64,000 nt of DNA from Salinicola lusitanus (GTDB taxonomy: Bacteria; Pseudomonadota; Gammaproteobacteria; Pseudomonadales; Halomonadaceae), in contig NZ_PZJM01000009.1 of NCBI RefSeq assembly GCF_003206045.1, positions 434,001 through 498,000 of the forward strand, written 5' to 3'. Each line of letters begins with the position of its first letter. The first letter of the stretch is position 1. Under the pieces are notes generated by a model. That model had not been told where the DNA came from, made no database searches, and saw only the letters and a program-made list of their open reading frames with translations. Below are positions 20,394-28,889 of the stretch, piece by piece. Position numbers and translations under genes: made by a program.

Positions 20394-21380
20394 TCACTTA
20401 CCGAGTGCTTTCAACACCTCGGCCAAGGCCTTCTCATGGTCAGGTCCCGCTTTTTTGGCCCACTCGTGCCACCAGGGCACCATGGCCTCCTGCGCCCTGC
20501 GAATATCCGCGGGATTCGCCTCGACGATCGTCATGCCCGCCTGTGCCTGGTTCTGCTTCTGGACCTTTTCGTCCGCGATGAAATCGCGAGTGATCTGGCG
20601 GGTCTCTTCATCGACGATCTTGTCGAGGGTGTCGCGAGTCGCCGGATCGAGGTCGTCGTGAGACGAGGTGTTGGCGATGATGGCGCTGAAGGCGTAATTG
20701 ACCGGCAGGCGGTAGTTGTAGGGCAGGAATTCATGCCAGTTCTTCGCCCCGCCGGCGCTGGCGGTCAGCACACCATCGATGACGCCGCGCTCCAGCGCCG
20801 TCGGGACCTCCGAACCGGAGAGCGTGATCGGCGACCCGCCGAAAGCCTCGACGAAGGCGCCCTGCTCCGGCGAGGTGACGCGGATCTTGTGGCCCGAGAG
20901 ATCGTCGAGTGAATCGACCTCGAAGCTCGTGAAGATGACCTGTTGCGGATAGCGGTAGCTGCCGAGATACGTGACGCCCTGTTGCGCGAACCCCTCTTTC
21001 AGGTAGGGCTTCATCACGGCGTAGGCCTCGTTCCACTCTTCATCGTCGTTGATGAGCAGCGGCAGGCTGAGAATGCGGGCGATCGGCACGTTGCCCGAGG
21101 AGTAGAGGTCCGCAGCGAAGTCGACGATGCCATCACCGGTGGCCTGGGTGATGTCGCTGGAGGCGATCTGCAGGGTCTTTCCCAGGTGGAGGGTGATCGA
21201 CAGATCATCGTCGGTCTCTTTCTCGACACGGTCGGCGATCCGCTCCATCCCCTTGACGGCGGCCGTGGTGGAAACGGAGGAGTAGGTGTATCCGGTCCAA
21301 TTGGTGGCGTGGGCCGTGCCGGCTGCCGTGAGTCCCAGCAGTATCAAGCTCGATAGCAGGCGATTCTTGAGAGATTTCAT
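20394..21380 (-). CDS. TRAP transporter substrate-binding protein (DctP)
   Basis: 328-aa periplasmic receptor. The start is the ATG of MKSLKNRLLSSL (21380), preceded by AGGAAGGA. A Sec signal peptide of about 25 residues ends near AGTAHA. The domain has the DctP carboxylate-binding pattern around HKIRVTSPEQGAFVEAFGGSP, where the conserved Arg normally clamps a carboxylate, and ALERGVIDGVLT. The ligand is an organic acid, probably one handled by the lactonase and FMN dehydrogenase downstream. Confidence 0.92.
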   Translation of the reverse strand: MKSLKNRLLSSLILLGLTAAGTAHATNWTGYTYSSVSTTAAVKGMERIADRVEKETDDDLSITLHLGKTLQIASSDITQATGDGIVDFAADLYSSGNVPIARILSLPLLINDDEEWNEAYAVMKPYLKEGFAQQGVTYLGSYRYPQQVIFTSFEVDSLDDLSGHKIRVTSPEQGAFVEAFGGSPITLSGSEVPTALERGVIDGVLTASAGGAKNWHEFLPYNYRLPVNYAFSAIIANTSSHDDLDPATRDTLDKIVDEETRQITRDFIADEKVQKQNQAQAGMTIVEANPADIRRAQEAMVPWWHEWAKKAGPDHEKALAEVLKALGK

Positions 21381-21521
21381 GAGTTGTCCTTCCTGGTGTC
21401 GGTCGGCGCTCTTTGAGGGAAAGCCGGGTGGCGAGTTTCCAGCGGCGGTCAGGAAATAGGTTCTGGCCGCGAGCGTGATCGAGGCGAATTTCAGGGAGAG
21501 ATGACTCGCTTTGAACGCCTC

Positions 21522-21536
21522 CACTTTTTCAAAGTG
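21522..21536. promoter_or_regulatory. Inverted repeat upstream of the TRAP operon
   Basis: CACTTT-TTC-AAAGTG is a perfect 6-bp dyad with 3-bp centre, 142-156 bp before the dctP start. It is a possible operator. The 389-bp stretch 21381-21769 otherwise holds the palindrome at 21634 and AT-rich promoter-like sequence, and no gene. Confidence 0.35.
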
Positions 21537-21633
21537 AACATGAAATACTGATGGCACTAAAGCGCGTTTTTCTGGTTGTCGTGATTAGTTATTTTTCACT
21601 TAAACCGCTGCTTATAAAGGAGAATTGTCTATA

Positions 21634-21646
21634 GAACTTTGGTCTC
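21634..21646. promoter_or_regulatory. Shared TAGACYWWRGTCTA-type palindrome, TRAP operon copy
   Basis: GAACTTTGGTCTC matches the right half and centre of the shared motif (10 of 11 in AACTTTGGTCT). It is about 255 bp upstream of dctP. Confidence 0.35.
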
Positions 21647-21769
21647 GAGACGAGAGTCGACAGGGCCGATGAAAACCGTGATGCCTGCAGGCCCGAGACG
21701 AAATGTCCGGGATATCGTCGTCGGATCGAATGCCATTCCAGGCTGCTGAAATCGATCCGAACGGCGACG

Positions 21770-21915
21770 CTAGGTGCTGTCTGAAAAGTCGACGAGCGAA
21801 GGCCAGGCAAGGCAAAAATCGGCGAAAACGCGGAGTTTACGGGGTGTAAATGATTATTTTGAGCCGATTTTTAACGCCGCATGGGCGAGCACAGTACTTT
21901 TCAGGCAGTGCCTAG
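21770..21915. mobile_element. MITE-like element, copy 2 (CTAG-flanked)
   Basis: 146 bp between CTAG boundaries (21770-21773 and 21912-21915). The terminal inverted repeats are TAGGTGCTGTCTGAAAAGT on the left and TAGGCACTGCCTGAAAAGT (reverse complement) on the right, 16 of 19 matching. The ends and the block 21861-21890 are identical to the 229-bp copy at 6847. It is too short to code. The right boundary coincides with the TAG stop of the amidohydrolase gene, which the insertion left intact. Confidence 0.75.
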
Positions 21916-22715
21916 AATCGATAAAGAGCGGCAGGATTACTCGAAAAGCAGGCTTCGAATTGAGCGCTGGTCAATTCACGCTCGAGAAATCCGACCATGG
22001 CCGAAGAGCTGGGCAGCGGTGGCGTCGTCATCACATGGGGCCAGTCGCTGCCCCAGAGACACCGATCGGGGTAGCGCCCTGCCAGGTGATGCACCAGTGG
22101 GGCGAGATCATCGTAGCGATCCGGGGACTGGCTGACGCGCGTCGGCGCAAGCTTGATCCAGACGCGGCCGGTGTCGAGCAGGCGGCTCAGGCCGGCGAGA
22201 TGCTCGATGTCGTGTGGCGATACATGACCCAAGTGGTCGAGTACCAGGGGCTGGTCTGCCGGCAAACTGGCCATCAGTGCCTGCAGCCTGCCATAGCGTG
22301 CAGGCTCGGTATTGAGCTCGACGTGCCAATCCATGGTCGCCGCCCGTCGAGCGAGCACCGGCAACCGGTCGAGATCGTTCCGACCCAGACGGGTCCTGTC
22401 CTGCACCCGGATAGCGCGTACGCCGGCGGCGGCAAGATCGTCGAGGCCCTCGGTCTGCTCGTCGATGACCGCCACGCCCCTCAGCTCGATGCCGGCCTGG
22501 GCACGCAGCGTCTCGACCAGATAGCGATTATCCGTACCATCGATGGAGGCCTGTATCAGCACCGCCCGGCCGATTCCCCGCACCATGCCCTCGGCGCGGA
22601 ACGCCTCGATGCCCTTGCCGGGAGGCTGGTAGGTCGAGGAGGCGTAGGACTTGTCCCGGTCGAAGACATGAATATGGCAGTCGCATCGAAGCGGCGTCGA
22701 CGAGTGGTTCGGCAT
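21912..22715 (-). CDS. Amidohydrolase-family lactonase (PDC-hydrolase/LigI-like)
   Basis: 267-aa TIM-barrel hydrolase of the COG3618 type, which includes 2-pyrone-4,6-dicarboxylate hydrolase and sugar-lactone hydrolases. The N-terminal CDCHIHVFD supplies the HxH motif. LVLDHLGH and LWGSDWPHV near the C-terminus supply the other active-site residues. It starts 4 bp after the tctA stop, in operon with the TTT system upstream. Its stop codon lies exactly in the target site of a MITE-like element. The likely substrate is a carboxylated lactone (inference). Confidence 0.85.
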   Translation of the reverse strand: MPNHSSTPLRCDCHIHVFDRDKSYASSTYQPPGKGIEAFRAEGMVRGIGRAVLIQASIDGTDNRYLVETLRAQAGIELRGVAVIDEQTEGLDDLAAAGVRAIRVQDRTRLGRNDLDRLPVLARRAATMDWHVELNTEPARYGRLQALMASLPADQPLVLDHLGHVSPHDIEHLAGLSRLLDTGRVWIKLAPTRVSQSPDRYDDLAPLVHHLAGRYPDRCLWGSDWPHVMTTPPLPSSSAMVGFLERELTSAQFEACFSSNPAALYRF

Positions 22716-22718
22716 GGG

Positions 22719-24200
22719 TCAGTTTCCTTGGCGTCGATGGCGAAGACGCTGTAACGAGGCGCCCAGCGCACAGAGCGCCGTGACACCCAGAAGCCCCAGG
22801 GCGATTGGCGAGTCCAGAAAGATATCGACGCTGCCACCGCTGGTCAGTAGTGCCTGCCGCAGGCTCTCCTCGAGAGGGGGGCCGAGGATCAGTCCGATCA
22901 GCAGCGGCGGCAGCGGGAAACCGCAGCGACGGAACAGGAAGCCGATCACACCGGCGCCGAGCATGACGCCAACGTCGAACAGCGAATTGTTGACGGAAAA
23001 CGCACCGAAGATGGCCAGAATCGCGATGGCCGGAAACAGGTGGCGAGGCTGGAGCTTGATCACGTGAACGGCGCCCTTGAACATCATCAGGCCGAACAGG
23101 ACGCAGGGGATCGACAGCAGGATCAGTGCCTCGAAGATCGCGTAGACCTCGACGCCGTGGTGCTGGAACAGGAACGGCCCGGGTGTCAGTCCCTGCAGCA
23201 TGAAGGCGCCCAGGATCACGGCCGTGACCGCGTCTCCGGGGATGCCCAGGGAGAGCATCGGCACCAGCGCCCCGCCAGTGACGGCGTTGTTGGCCGCCTC
23301 GGGAGCCGCGACCCCCTCTGGCTCGCCCTGCCCGAAGGTCTCCTTGTGTCTCGAGCGCGAGCGCGCGAAGCCGTAGCTGACGAAGGCGGGTACCGTCGAG
23401 CCGATCCCGGGCAGGATGCCGACGAAGGTGCCAATAAGCGATGACACAAGTAGTGTCACCCGCATCCGCCACATCGCCAGTATTCCGACATGGCCGGAAA
23501 CGCTGCCCACCTTGGTCGGCGGGCGCGATTGTCGATGGCCGCCGAAGGCCTGCAGCAGCACTTCCGACATCGCGAACAGGCCGATCAAGACCGGGATCAG
23601 CTGCAAGCCATCCTCGGCGGCGAAACTGCCGAAGGTAAACCGGGGCAGACCCTCGATCGGATCCAGCCCCACGATGCCGGCGGCGATACCGACGAGCGTC
23701 ATGAGTGCCGAATCGAGGATGGAGCCGCCGCCGAACAGCACGATGATGGCGAGCGCGAAGAGCATCAGCGCCGCCATCTGGGCGGGGCCGAAATCGAGGG
23801 CGAGGGAGGCCAGCGGTTGTGCCAGGAGCATCAGCACGAGACAGCTGAAGACATTGCCGAAGACGCTGGCATAGAGCGCGATGCGCAGCGCCTCGCCCGC
23901 CTTGCCCCGGCGCGCCATCGCATGGCCATCCAGTGCGGTTGCGGCCGACGACGGGGTGCCCGGTACGTTGAGCAGTATCGCCGAGATGGAGCCACCGAAG
24001 ATCGCTCCCTGGTAGACCCCGAGGAGCAGGATGAGGGCAGGAATCGGCGACATCGTGAATGTCACCGGAATCAGCAGCGCGATGGCCATGGTGGGCCCCA
24101 GTCCGGGTATCGCGCCGATCACGATCCCCGCGATGACGCCGACCACGGCGGCGATCAAGACCCACACATCGAGCAGTGCGTAGAAGGCGTCCAGCAGCAT
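22719..24200 (-). CDS. Tripartite tricarboxylate transporter large permease (TctA), system 1
   Basis: 493 aa, about 12 helices. The TctA hallmarks are present: GAIPGLGPTMAIALLIP, LLGVYQGAIFGGSISAILLNVPGTPSS and a second, related repeat around GILPGIGSTVPAFVSYG. It is the transport subunit in the inner membrane, fed by the TctC-type protein encoded two genes upstream. Confidence 0.94.
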   Translation of the reverse strand: MLLDAFYALLDVWVLIAAVVGVIAGIVIGAIPGLGPTMAIALLIPVTFTMSPIPALILLLGVYQGAIFGGSISAILLNVPGTPSSAATALDGHAMARRGKAGEALRIALYASVFGNVFSCLVLMLLAQPLASLALDFGPAQMAALMLFALAIIVLFGGGSILDSALMTLVGIAAGIVGLDPIEGLPRFTFGSFAAEDGLQLIPVLIGLFAMSEVLLQAFGGHRQSRPPTKVGSVSGHVGILAMWRMRVTLLVSSLIGTFVGILPGIGSTVPAFVSYGFARSRSRHKETFGQGEPEGVAAPEAANNAVTGGALVPMLSLGIPGDAVTAVILGAFMLQGLTPGPFLFQHHGVEVYAIFEALILLSIPCVLFGLMMFKGAVHVIKLQPRHLFPAIAILAIFGAFSVNNSLFDVGVMLGAGVIGFLFRRCGFPLPPLLIGLILGPPLEESLRQALLTSGGSVDIFLDSPIALGLLGVTALCALGASLQRLRHRRQGN

Positions 24201-24227
24201 GACGGGTTCTCTTCGAATGGCCTGGAT

Positions 24228-24704
24228 TCAGGGGAGCGGGAGGTTCAAGAGCTGACGGGCAGATAGCGTGACGAGCGCGGCGACGACCAGCGGCAGGACC
24301 ACGCTCAGCGAAAGCCGCCGCTCGCCCAGCAGCCAGGAGAGCAGGATGCCGACCACCGCGGCGCTGGCGAGAAAGCCGACCAGGTTCATCGCCGCGATGG
24401 CGACGCCGATCAGCACGACCGCGAACAGCGTCCGGCTCCAGTCTCTGGCCGAACCCAGCGCGGTTTCCAGCGCGTGGCGGTGGCGCCATAGCCGCAAGCC
24501 GGCTGTCAGGGCCAGCAGCGCAAGGACCAGCCGAGGGAAGAAGCGGGCATCCGGGCCGCTGTCGCCGAAATCGAAGACAGTGACCTGGGAAGTGAGCGTG
24601 AACAGTCCAGCCAGGGCGACGAGCAGCAGCCCCGATGTGATCAGCGTCTGCACTCCGACGCGGCGATCGGCGTTCTCTTGAGATGACTCGATGCCGGGCT
24701 TCAT
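24228..24704 (-). CDS. Tripartite tricarboxylate transporter small permease (TctB), system 1
   Basis: 158 aa with four predicted helices in the usual TctB pattern (GPDARFFPRLVLALLAL, then LLSWLLGERR before the last helices). Its start overlaps the tctC stop by 4 bp, and tctA follows after 27 bp. Confidence 0.88.
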   Translation of the reverse strand: MKPGIESSQENADRRVGVQTLITSGLLLVALAGLFTLTSQVTVFDFGDSGPDARFFPRLVLALLALTAGLRLWRHRHALETALGSARDWSRTLFAVVLIGVAIAAMNLVGFLASAAVVGILLSWLLGERRLSLSVVLPLVVAALVTLSARQLLNLPLP

Positions 24705-25648
24705 CTTTTCAGCTCGCTGGCCAGTTCGCGGTAGTCGGTCAGGTTTTTCTCGATGACCGCTTCCAGGGCTTCGCCGGACATGAGCCGCACCGGCTGGTTC
24801 AGCTTTTTCATGACCTTGGCGAAGGCATCCGATGATGCAGCCTGGGTGAAGGCGTCGCGGAGCGTATCGATGCGCCCGGCTGGCGTCCCCCGCGGTGCCA
24901 TCAGCGCGACGATGGAGGGAAACTCGATATCGTGACCACTCTGCGCGAGTGTCGGAATCGAGGGGAAATCCGGATCCCGCTCGTCATCCAGCACCGCCAG
25001 CAGCCGGAGCCGCCCATCGTTGACCAGGTCGCGGTAGGCGGGGACCAGGGCGATGTCGACATGATGACCCAGCAGCGCCGCCGTGGCGCTGGAGGCGCCG
25101 TCGAACGGGACATGTTGGAGATCGGCGTGGGTCTCCCGCGAGAGCGCGGTGAAAGAGAGGCGAGCCCCGCTCAGCGCACCGGCGGTGGCGTAGGTCAGCC
25201 GCGTGCCGTTTCGCGCCGCCTCGAGCAGCTCGTCCAGGGTTCGATAAGGGCTGTCGGCGTTGATCAGCACCCCGTGATAGGGGCCTGAGTAGTTCAATAG
25301 CGGCAGGAAGTCCTGGATCGGATCGTATCCCACGTCACGCAGCGCCGGTGTCACGAACGAGGGAGACGAGGTCGTCGCGATGAGGGTGTAGCCGTCCGGG
25401 GTGGCTCGAGCGACGGAGCGCATGGCGTTGATGCCGCCGCCGCCAGGGTGATTCTCCACGACCACGGGCTGGCCCAGTATCGGCTCCGCGAGCTTGGCCA
25501 GTTGACGCGCCGAGATATCCGTCGTGCCGCCAGCACCGTAAGGCACCACCAGCGTGACGGGCCGCGAGGGAAAAGGCTCGGACCAGGCCGTCGTCGTGAC
25601 GAGCAGCAGCGCCGTGGCGAGGGCAATGGTAATGCGGTGAACTAGCAA
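24701..25648 (-). CDS. Tripartite tricarboxylate transporter binding protein (TctC/Bug), system 1
   Basis: About 315 aa. Signal peptide MLVHRITIALATALLLVTTTAWS, then the Bug fold: RPVTLVVPYGAGGTTDISARQLA, VENHPGGGGINAMR and ATPDGYTL. The start is uncertain: TTG at 25648 gives a normal signal peptide with AGGGG upstream; TTG at 25690 is also in frame. It is the most divergent of the four Bug proteins in this window. It overlaps tctB by 4 bp. The ligand is probably a di- or hydroxycarboxylate. Confidence 0.88.
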   Translation of the reverse strand: MLVHRITIALATALLLVTTTAWSEPFPSRPVTLVVPYGAGGTTDISARQLAKLAEPILGQPVVVENHPGGGGINAMRSVARATPDGYTLIATTSSPSFVTPALRDVGYDPIQDFLPLLNYSGPYHGVLINADSPYRTLDELLEAARNGTRLTYATAGALSGARLSFTALSRETHADLQHVPFDGASSATAALLGHHVDIALVPAYRDLVNDGRLRLLAVLDDERDPDFPSIPTLAQSGHDIEFPSIVALMAPRGTPAGRIDTLRDAFTQAASSDAFAKVMKKLNQPVRLMSGEALEAVIEKNLTDYRELASELKR

Positions 25649-25865
25649 GGCATCAGACCCCTGTTGATGGTACGACACCGCCGATCCCAAAGCCTGAGAT
25701 GCGCGATGAAACGAACGAATGGCCCCGCTGCTGTATCGACAGCCGATGTGCTGAAATCATAACGAGCCATTTCTGTCGGTTTTCATTGGATTTCGGCGTG
25801 ATTTCGATAGGAATTTCAAAGACGGTCAGCCTTGAATTCGACAAGGAATACTAGCCAATCCGGCG

Positions 25866-25888
25866 AGACCAAAGCATTAGACCTTAGT
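25866..25888. promoter_or_regulatory. Shared palindrome, tandem half-matching copies upstream of TTT system 1
   Basis: AGACCAAAG (25866-25874) and TAGACCTTAGT (25878-25888) lie 12 bp apart. Both match the left part of TAGACCAAAGTCTA. They are about 220-240 bp upstream of tctC. Confidence 0.4.
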
Positions 25889-25899
25889 TTTAAAAAAGA

Positions 25900-25918
25900 A
25901 TATTTATTTCATAAATAT
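25900..25918. promoter_or_regulatory. AT-rich perfect inverted repeat
   Basis: ATATTTAT-TTC-ATAAATAT has 8-bp perfect arms. It sits in an AT-rich stretch (25880-25940) inside the 390-bp intergenic region between tctC and the RraA-like gene, next to the shared palindrome. It is a candidate operator or promoter element. Confidence 0.4.
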
Positions 25919-26037
25919 CAGTAATTTGTAGTTAATTTAGACATGCCGAAGCCGACCTTATCCCATGGGGAGTCGATCGGCGGATTTCAGCTTTCGTAGC
26001 GCTTTATCGGCGACTGTGGGCGCCGGTTAGCAGCGAT

Positions 26038-26055
26038 AGACGTTGTCGATGATGG
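26038..26055 (+). repeat. Short dispersed repeat, copy 2
   Basis: AGACGTTGTCGATGATGG, one mismatch from 3415-3432. It is 26 bp past the stop of the RraA-like gene. Confidence 0.3.
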
Positions 26056-26080
26056 CAGGTTGAATCCGGTATCCGTGGTC

Positions 26081-26755
26081 TCAGACCATCTCGCATCCCG
26101 CTGCTTTCAACGCGGCATCGACCCAGGATCGATCGTTTTCACCGGCATGAATGGCGGCCATCTGCTTCTCTTCGGCCGCCTGCTTGGCCTGGGCCGCCTC
26201 CAGCACCGTTTCGGCATCGTCGTAAGGCACGGCAAGCATGCCATCACTGTCGCCGATGATCAGATCGCCGGGTTCGATGACCATGCCGCCCAGGTTGATC
26301 GGTGTATTGATCTCTCCGGGCCCGTTCTTGTACGGGCCACGATGGGTGACACCGGCGGCGAAGGTCGGCAGGTTGGTCTCGCGAAAGCCGTCGAGGTCGC
26401 GAAGCGCACCGTTGAGGACGAACCCGGCGACCCCTTTCTTGACCGCGTAAGCCAGCATCAGCTCACCCATGAGCGCGTTCGTGGTATCGCCGCCAGCGTC
26501 GCAGACGATGACGTCGCCGGGCTCGGCCATGTCGATGGCCTTGTGCAGCATCAGGTTGTCGCCCGGGCGCGTGCGAACGGTGAGCGCAACGCCGGCCAGA
26601 TTGCCGTCGCGGTGCATGGGGCGCAGGTTGGAGCCGCCAGCGAAGACGCGCGACATGCTGTCGCTGACCACGGCGACAGGCAGTTCTGCAAAGGCCTTGA
26701 CGAGGCGCTGGTCGACACTGCGCTTACGCTGGAGGATTCTGTTTCCGACTGGCAT
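26081..26755 (-). CDS. RraA-like protein (HMG/CHA-type aldolase family)
   Basis: 224 aa of the RraA/class II pyruvate aldolase fold. The motif around GDVIVCDAGGDTTNALMGELMLAYAVKKG with VLNGALRDLDGFRETNLPTFA contains the Gly-rich region and the Arg-Asp pair that bind Mg2+ and pyruvate in 4-hydroxy-4-methyl-2-oxoglutarate and related aldolases. This makes an enzyme more likely than an RNase E inhibitor. GGAG precedes the ATG. It follows a D-2-hydroxyacid dehydrogenase gene by 56 bp on the same strand, so the two likely act on one pathway. Substrate unknown. Confidence 0.82.
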   Translation of the reverse strand: MPVGNRILQRKRSVDQRLVKAFAELPVAVVSDSMSRVFAGGSNLRPMHRDGNLAGVALTVRTRPGDNLMLHKAIDMAEPGDVIVCDAGGDTTNALMGELMLAYAVKKGVAGFVLNGALRDLDGFRETNLPTFAAGVTHRGPYKNGPGEINTPINLGGMVIEPGDLIIGDSDGMLAVPYDDAETVLEAAQAKQAAEEKQMAAIHAGENDRSWVDAALKAAGCEMV

Positions 26756-26811
26756 GGCATGACTCCGTTGTGGAAAAGCGCCAACGAGATGGCGTTACTG
26801 GTAGCAATCGT

Positions 26812-27804
26812 TCAGGAGAAGATCGACTCTGGCAATTCATTGGCCAGGCGCGCTTTCGGAAGCGCCTTTCCGGCAAGAAAATCGATGATGCCACCGACGG
26901 CCAATACGCCGACTCGGGTACCGCCTTCTTCCGTGACGCCCGCGACATGAGGGGTCAGGATGACCCGCTCGGAGTTCGCCAGCGGGCTGATGCCCTCGGG
27001 GGGTTCCTGCTCGAAGGTATCCAGGCCGGCGCCTGCGATGTGACCGCTCTCGAGTGCGGCCAGCAGGGCCTTTTCATCGATCAGGCCGCCGCGGGAGGTA
27101 TTGACGATGTAGCTGTTGGCCGGCATCAGCGCGATCGTTTCGGCATTGAGCAGATGCGCGTTATCTTTGGTCAGCGGGCAGTGCAGGCTGACGATGTCGG
27201 ATTGACCGAGAAGATCCTCGATTCGATCGGCTCGGCGCGCACCGAGGGCTTCGATAGCCTCGACTGAGGCATAGGGGTCGTAGACGCTGATTTCCAATCC
27301 TACCCCCTTCACGATTTTTGCCACGGCAGCGGCAATGGCGCCCGCACCGACCAGGCCCAGGCGCATGCCGGACAGCTCGCGGCCCAGGAACTCGGCTTTT
27401 TCCCAACGGCCTGCCCGCATGCCGGTGTCCAGCGGCAGCAGGCGTTTGACGACTGCGAAGATCAGGGCGACCGCATGCTCCGCGACGGAGATGGCGTTGC
27501 CCCCGGCGGCACGGATGACCTGCACGCCCTGCCGGGTCGCGGCATCGACGTCGATGTTGTCGACACCCGCGCCGTGCTTGGAGACGACCTTGAGCGACTT
27601 TCCGGCCGCCATGGCCTCCGCGCCGAACTGGCCCATGCGCGAGACGATGCCGACGGGATCGTGACGCTGGATGTGCGCGACGAGCACCTCGGTCGTCGGA
27701 TAGGGCGGGGTATGGAAGATGGCGTAGCCGGCGTCCTCGGCAAGCTGCCTTGCCGGATTCGCCAAGTAGGGGCCGGTGACGAGAATGGCGGGTTGCTTAT
27801 CCAA
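26812..27804 (-). CDS. D-2-hydroxyacid dehydrogenase family protein
   Basis: 330-aa NAD(P)-dependent dehydrogenase of the phosphoglycerate dehydrogenase family. It has the Rossmann motif GLVGAGAIAAAVAKIV, the substrate Arg in NTSRGGLIDEKALL, the Glu in GLDTFEQEPP and the catalytic His in LTPHVAG. The start codon appears to be TTG (27804); no in-frame ATG lies close by. It is divergent from the LysR gene at 27970. Reduction of a 2-oxoacid to a D-hydroxyacid, or the reverse, is the likely reaction. Confidence 0.87.
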   Translation of the reverse strand: MDKQPAILVTGPYLANPARQLAEDAGYAIFHTPPYPTTEVLVAHIQRHDPVGIVSRMGQFGAEAMAAGKSLKVVSKHGAGVDNIDVDAATRQGVQVIRAAGGNAISVAEHAVALIFAVVKRLLPLDTGMRAGRWEKAEFLGRELSGMRLGLVGAGAIAAAVAKIVKGVGLEISVYDPYASVEAIEALGARRADRIEDLLGQSDIVSLHCPLTKDNAHLLNAETIALMPANSYIVNTSRGGLIDEKALLAALESGHIAGAGLDTFEQEPPEGISPLANSERVILTPHVAGVTEEGGTRVGVLAVGGIIDFLAGKALPKARLANELPESIFS

Positions 27805-27892
27805 TGGCGTGTCTCTCTTTGTCTTATCCGACTTGTCTTGTCCAACGGCCCGCCAAGTAGCAGGAGCCGCAAATCGATGAAGCGGTCAAACC

Positions 27893-27914
27893 AGAATACA
27901 GATAGTTTTTCTGT
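27893..27914. promoter_or_regulatory. Inverted repeat in the LysR/dehydrogenase divergent region
   Basis: Arms ATACAGA and TCTGTAT are separated by 7 bp (about 27894-27914). The dyad sits between the divergent LysR and D-2-hydroxyacid dehydrogenase genes, about 60-75 bp upstream of lysR. It is a candidate LysR binding site. Confidence 0.4.
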
Positions 27915-27969
27915 ATAAAAGCGACTAATATTGTTCTTTAAGTGAAGTTATTTTAATCAAAGGGGTGGT

Positions 27970-28851
27970 ATGGACACTCGCCAGCTACGCACGCTGATGG
28001 CTATCGCCGAGTACGGCACCTTTGCGCGGGCCGCGCGCGAGGTGAACCTGACGCCATCGGCCGTGAGCCAGCAGATCCTCGCGCTCGAGCAGGAGCTGGA
28101 TACACCGCTGTTCAACCGCGAGACGCGACCCCCGAGCCTCAACCTGCATGGGTTGCAGCTGCTGGAGACGGCCAAGAAGATTCTGGGACTGGTCGAGGAG
28201 ACTCGGATTTCTTTGAAAGGCAGCCGGATCTCCAGCTCGCTCAGCATCGGGTCGGTTCGAACCAGTACGATCGGCCTGTTGCCACGCGCTATCGTGGCCC
28301 TGCGTCAGACCTATCCCGAGCTTCACGTCGACCTGCGCGTCGGGATGTCGTCGAGCCTTCTGAGCGACGTCAACGCCGGGCGCCTCGACCTGGCGGTGGT
28401 GGCGGAACACGCGGGGGTGTCGCGCAACCTCACCTGGTCTCCCTTCCTGCGCGAGCCGCTGGTCGTCATCGCGCCGCCGGGAACGCCGCCAATGACGGCG
28501 GGTGAGCTGCTGGAGAGCCTGCCGTTCGTGCATTTCGCCAGCGACGTGCCGCTGGCCGCACTCATCAACAACGAGCTGACCCACCAGAGTCTCAAGGTCA
28601 AGCACATCGCCGAGATCGACACCATTCCGGCCATCGTGGAGTGCGTGGCGGCCGGGCTCGGTGCCGCCGTGGTGCCGGACATCGCGGTGCGCGAGAACGG
28701 TCGTGACATGTTGAAGCTTCCCTTCGGGCAGCCCCAGATCTATCGCCAGATCGGTACCGTGCAGCGCGCCAACTCGGCCAAGTCCGAACTGTTGATCGCC
28801 ATGCACAACAAGCTCGCTGAGCTTTCCGGGGAGTTCGGCGTCTTTCTCTGA
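27970..28851 (+). CDS. LysR-family transcriptional regulator
   Basis: 293 aa. HTH at the N-terminus (MDTRQLRTLMAIAEYGTFARAA, LTPSAVSQQILALEQEL) and an effector domain with SLSIGSVRTSTIGLLPRAI and AGLGAAVVPDIAVREN. AGGGGTGG precedes the ATG. It is divergent from the D-2-hydroxyacid dehydrogenase/RraA-like pair, which is its most likely target, and convergent with the TctC gene at 28890. Confidence 0.9.
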   Translation: MDTRQLRTLMAIAEYGTFARAAREVNLTPSAVSQQILALEQELDTPLFNRETRPPSLNLHGLQLLETAKKILGLVEETRISLKGSRISSSLSIGSVRTSTIGLLPRAIVALRQTYPELHVDLRVGMSSSLLSDVNAGRLDLAVVAEHAGVSRNLTWSPFLREPLVVIAPPGTPPMTAGELLESLPFVHFASDVPLAALINNELTHQSLKVKHIAEIDTIPAIVECVAAGLGAAVVPDIAVRENGRDMLKLPFGQPQIYRQIGTVQRANSAKSELLIAMHNKLAELSGEFGVFL

Positions 28852-28889
28852 TCGTCTGGATCGCTTCGAGCCGCGCCAGGTGTCGTGAT

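Noticed and set aside
22528-24489. Long minus-strand frame overlapping tctA and tctB
   Set aside because: It is rich in Arg, Gly and Ala without motifs, and is a frame-shifted reading of two clearly assigned transporter genes.
21381-25960. Sigma-54 (-24/-12) promoters upstream of the TRAP and TTT operons
   Set aside because: TRAP dicarboxylate operons are often sigma-54 dependent, so I looked for TGGCAC-N5-TTGC on the right strand, but no acceptable match was seen.
26081-26755. RraA as an RNase E inhibitor
   Set aside because: Operon context with hydroxyacid dehydrogenases and the retained aldolase-type motifs make a metabolic enzyme more likely.
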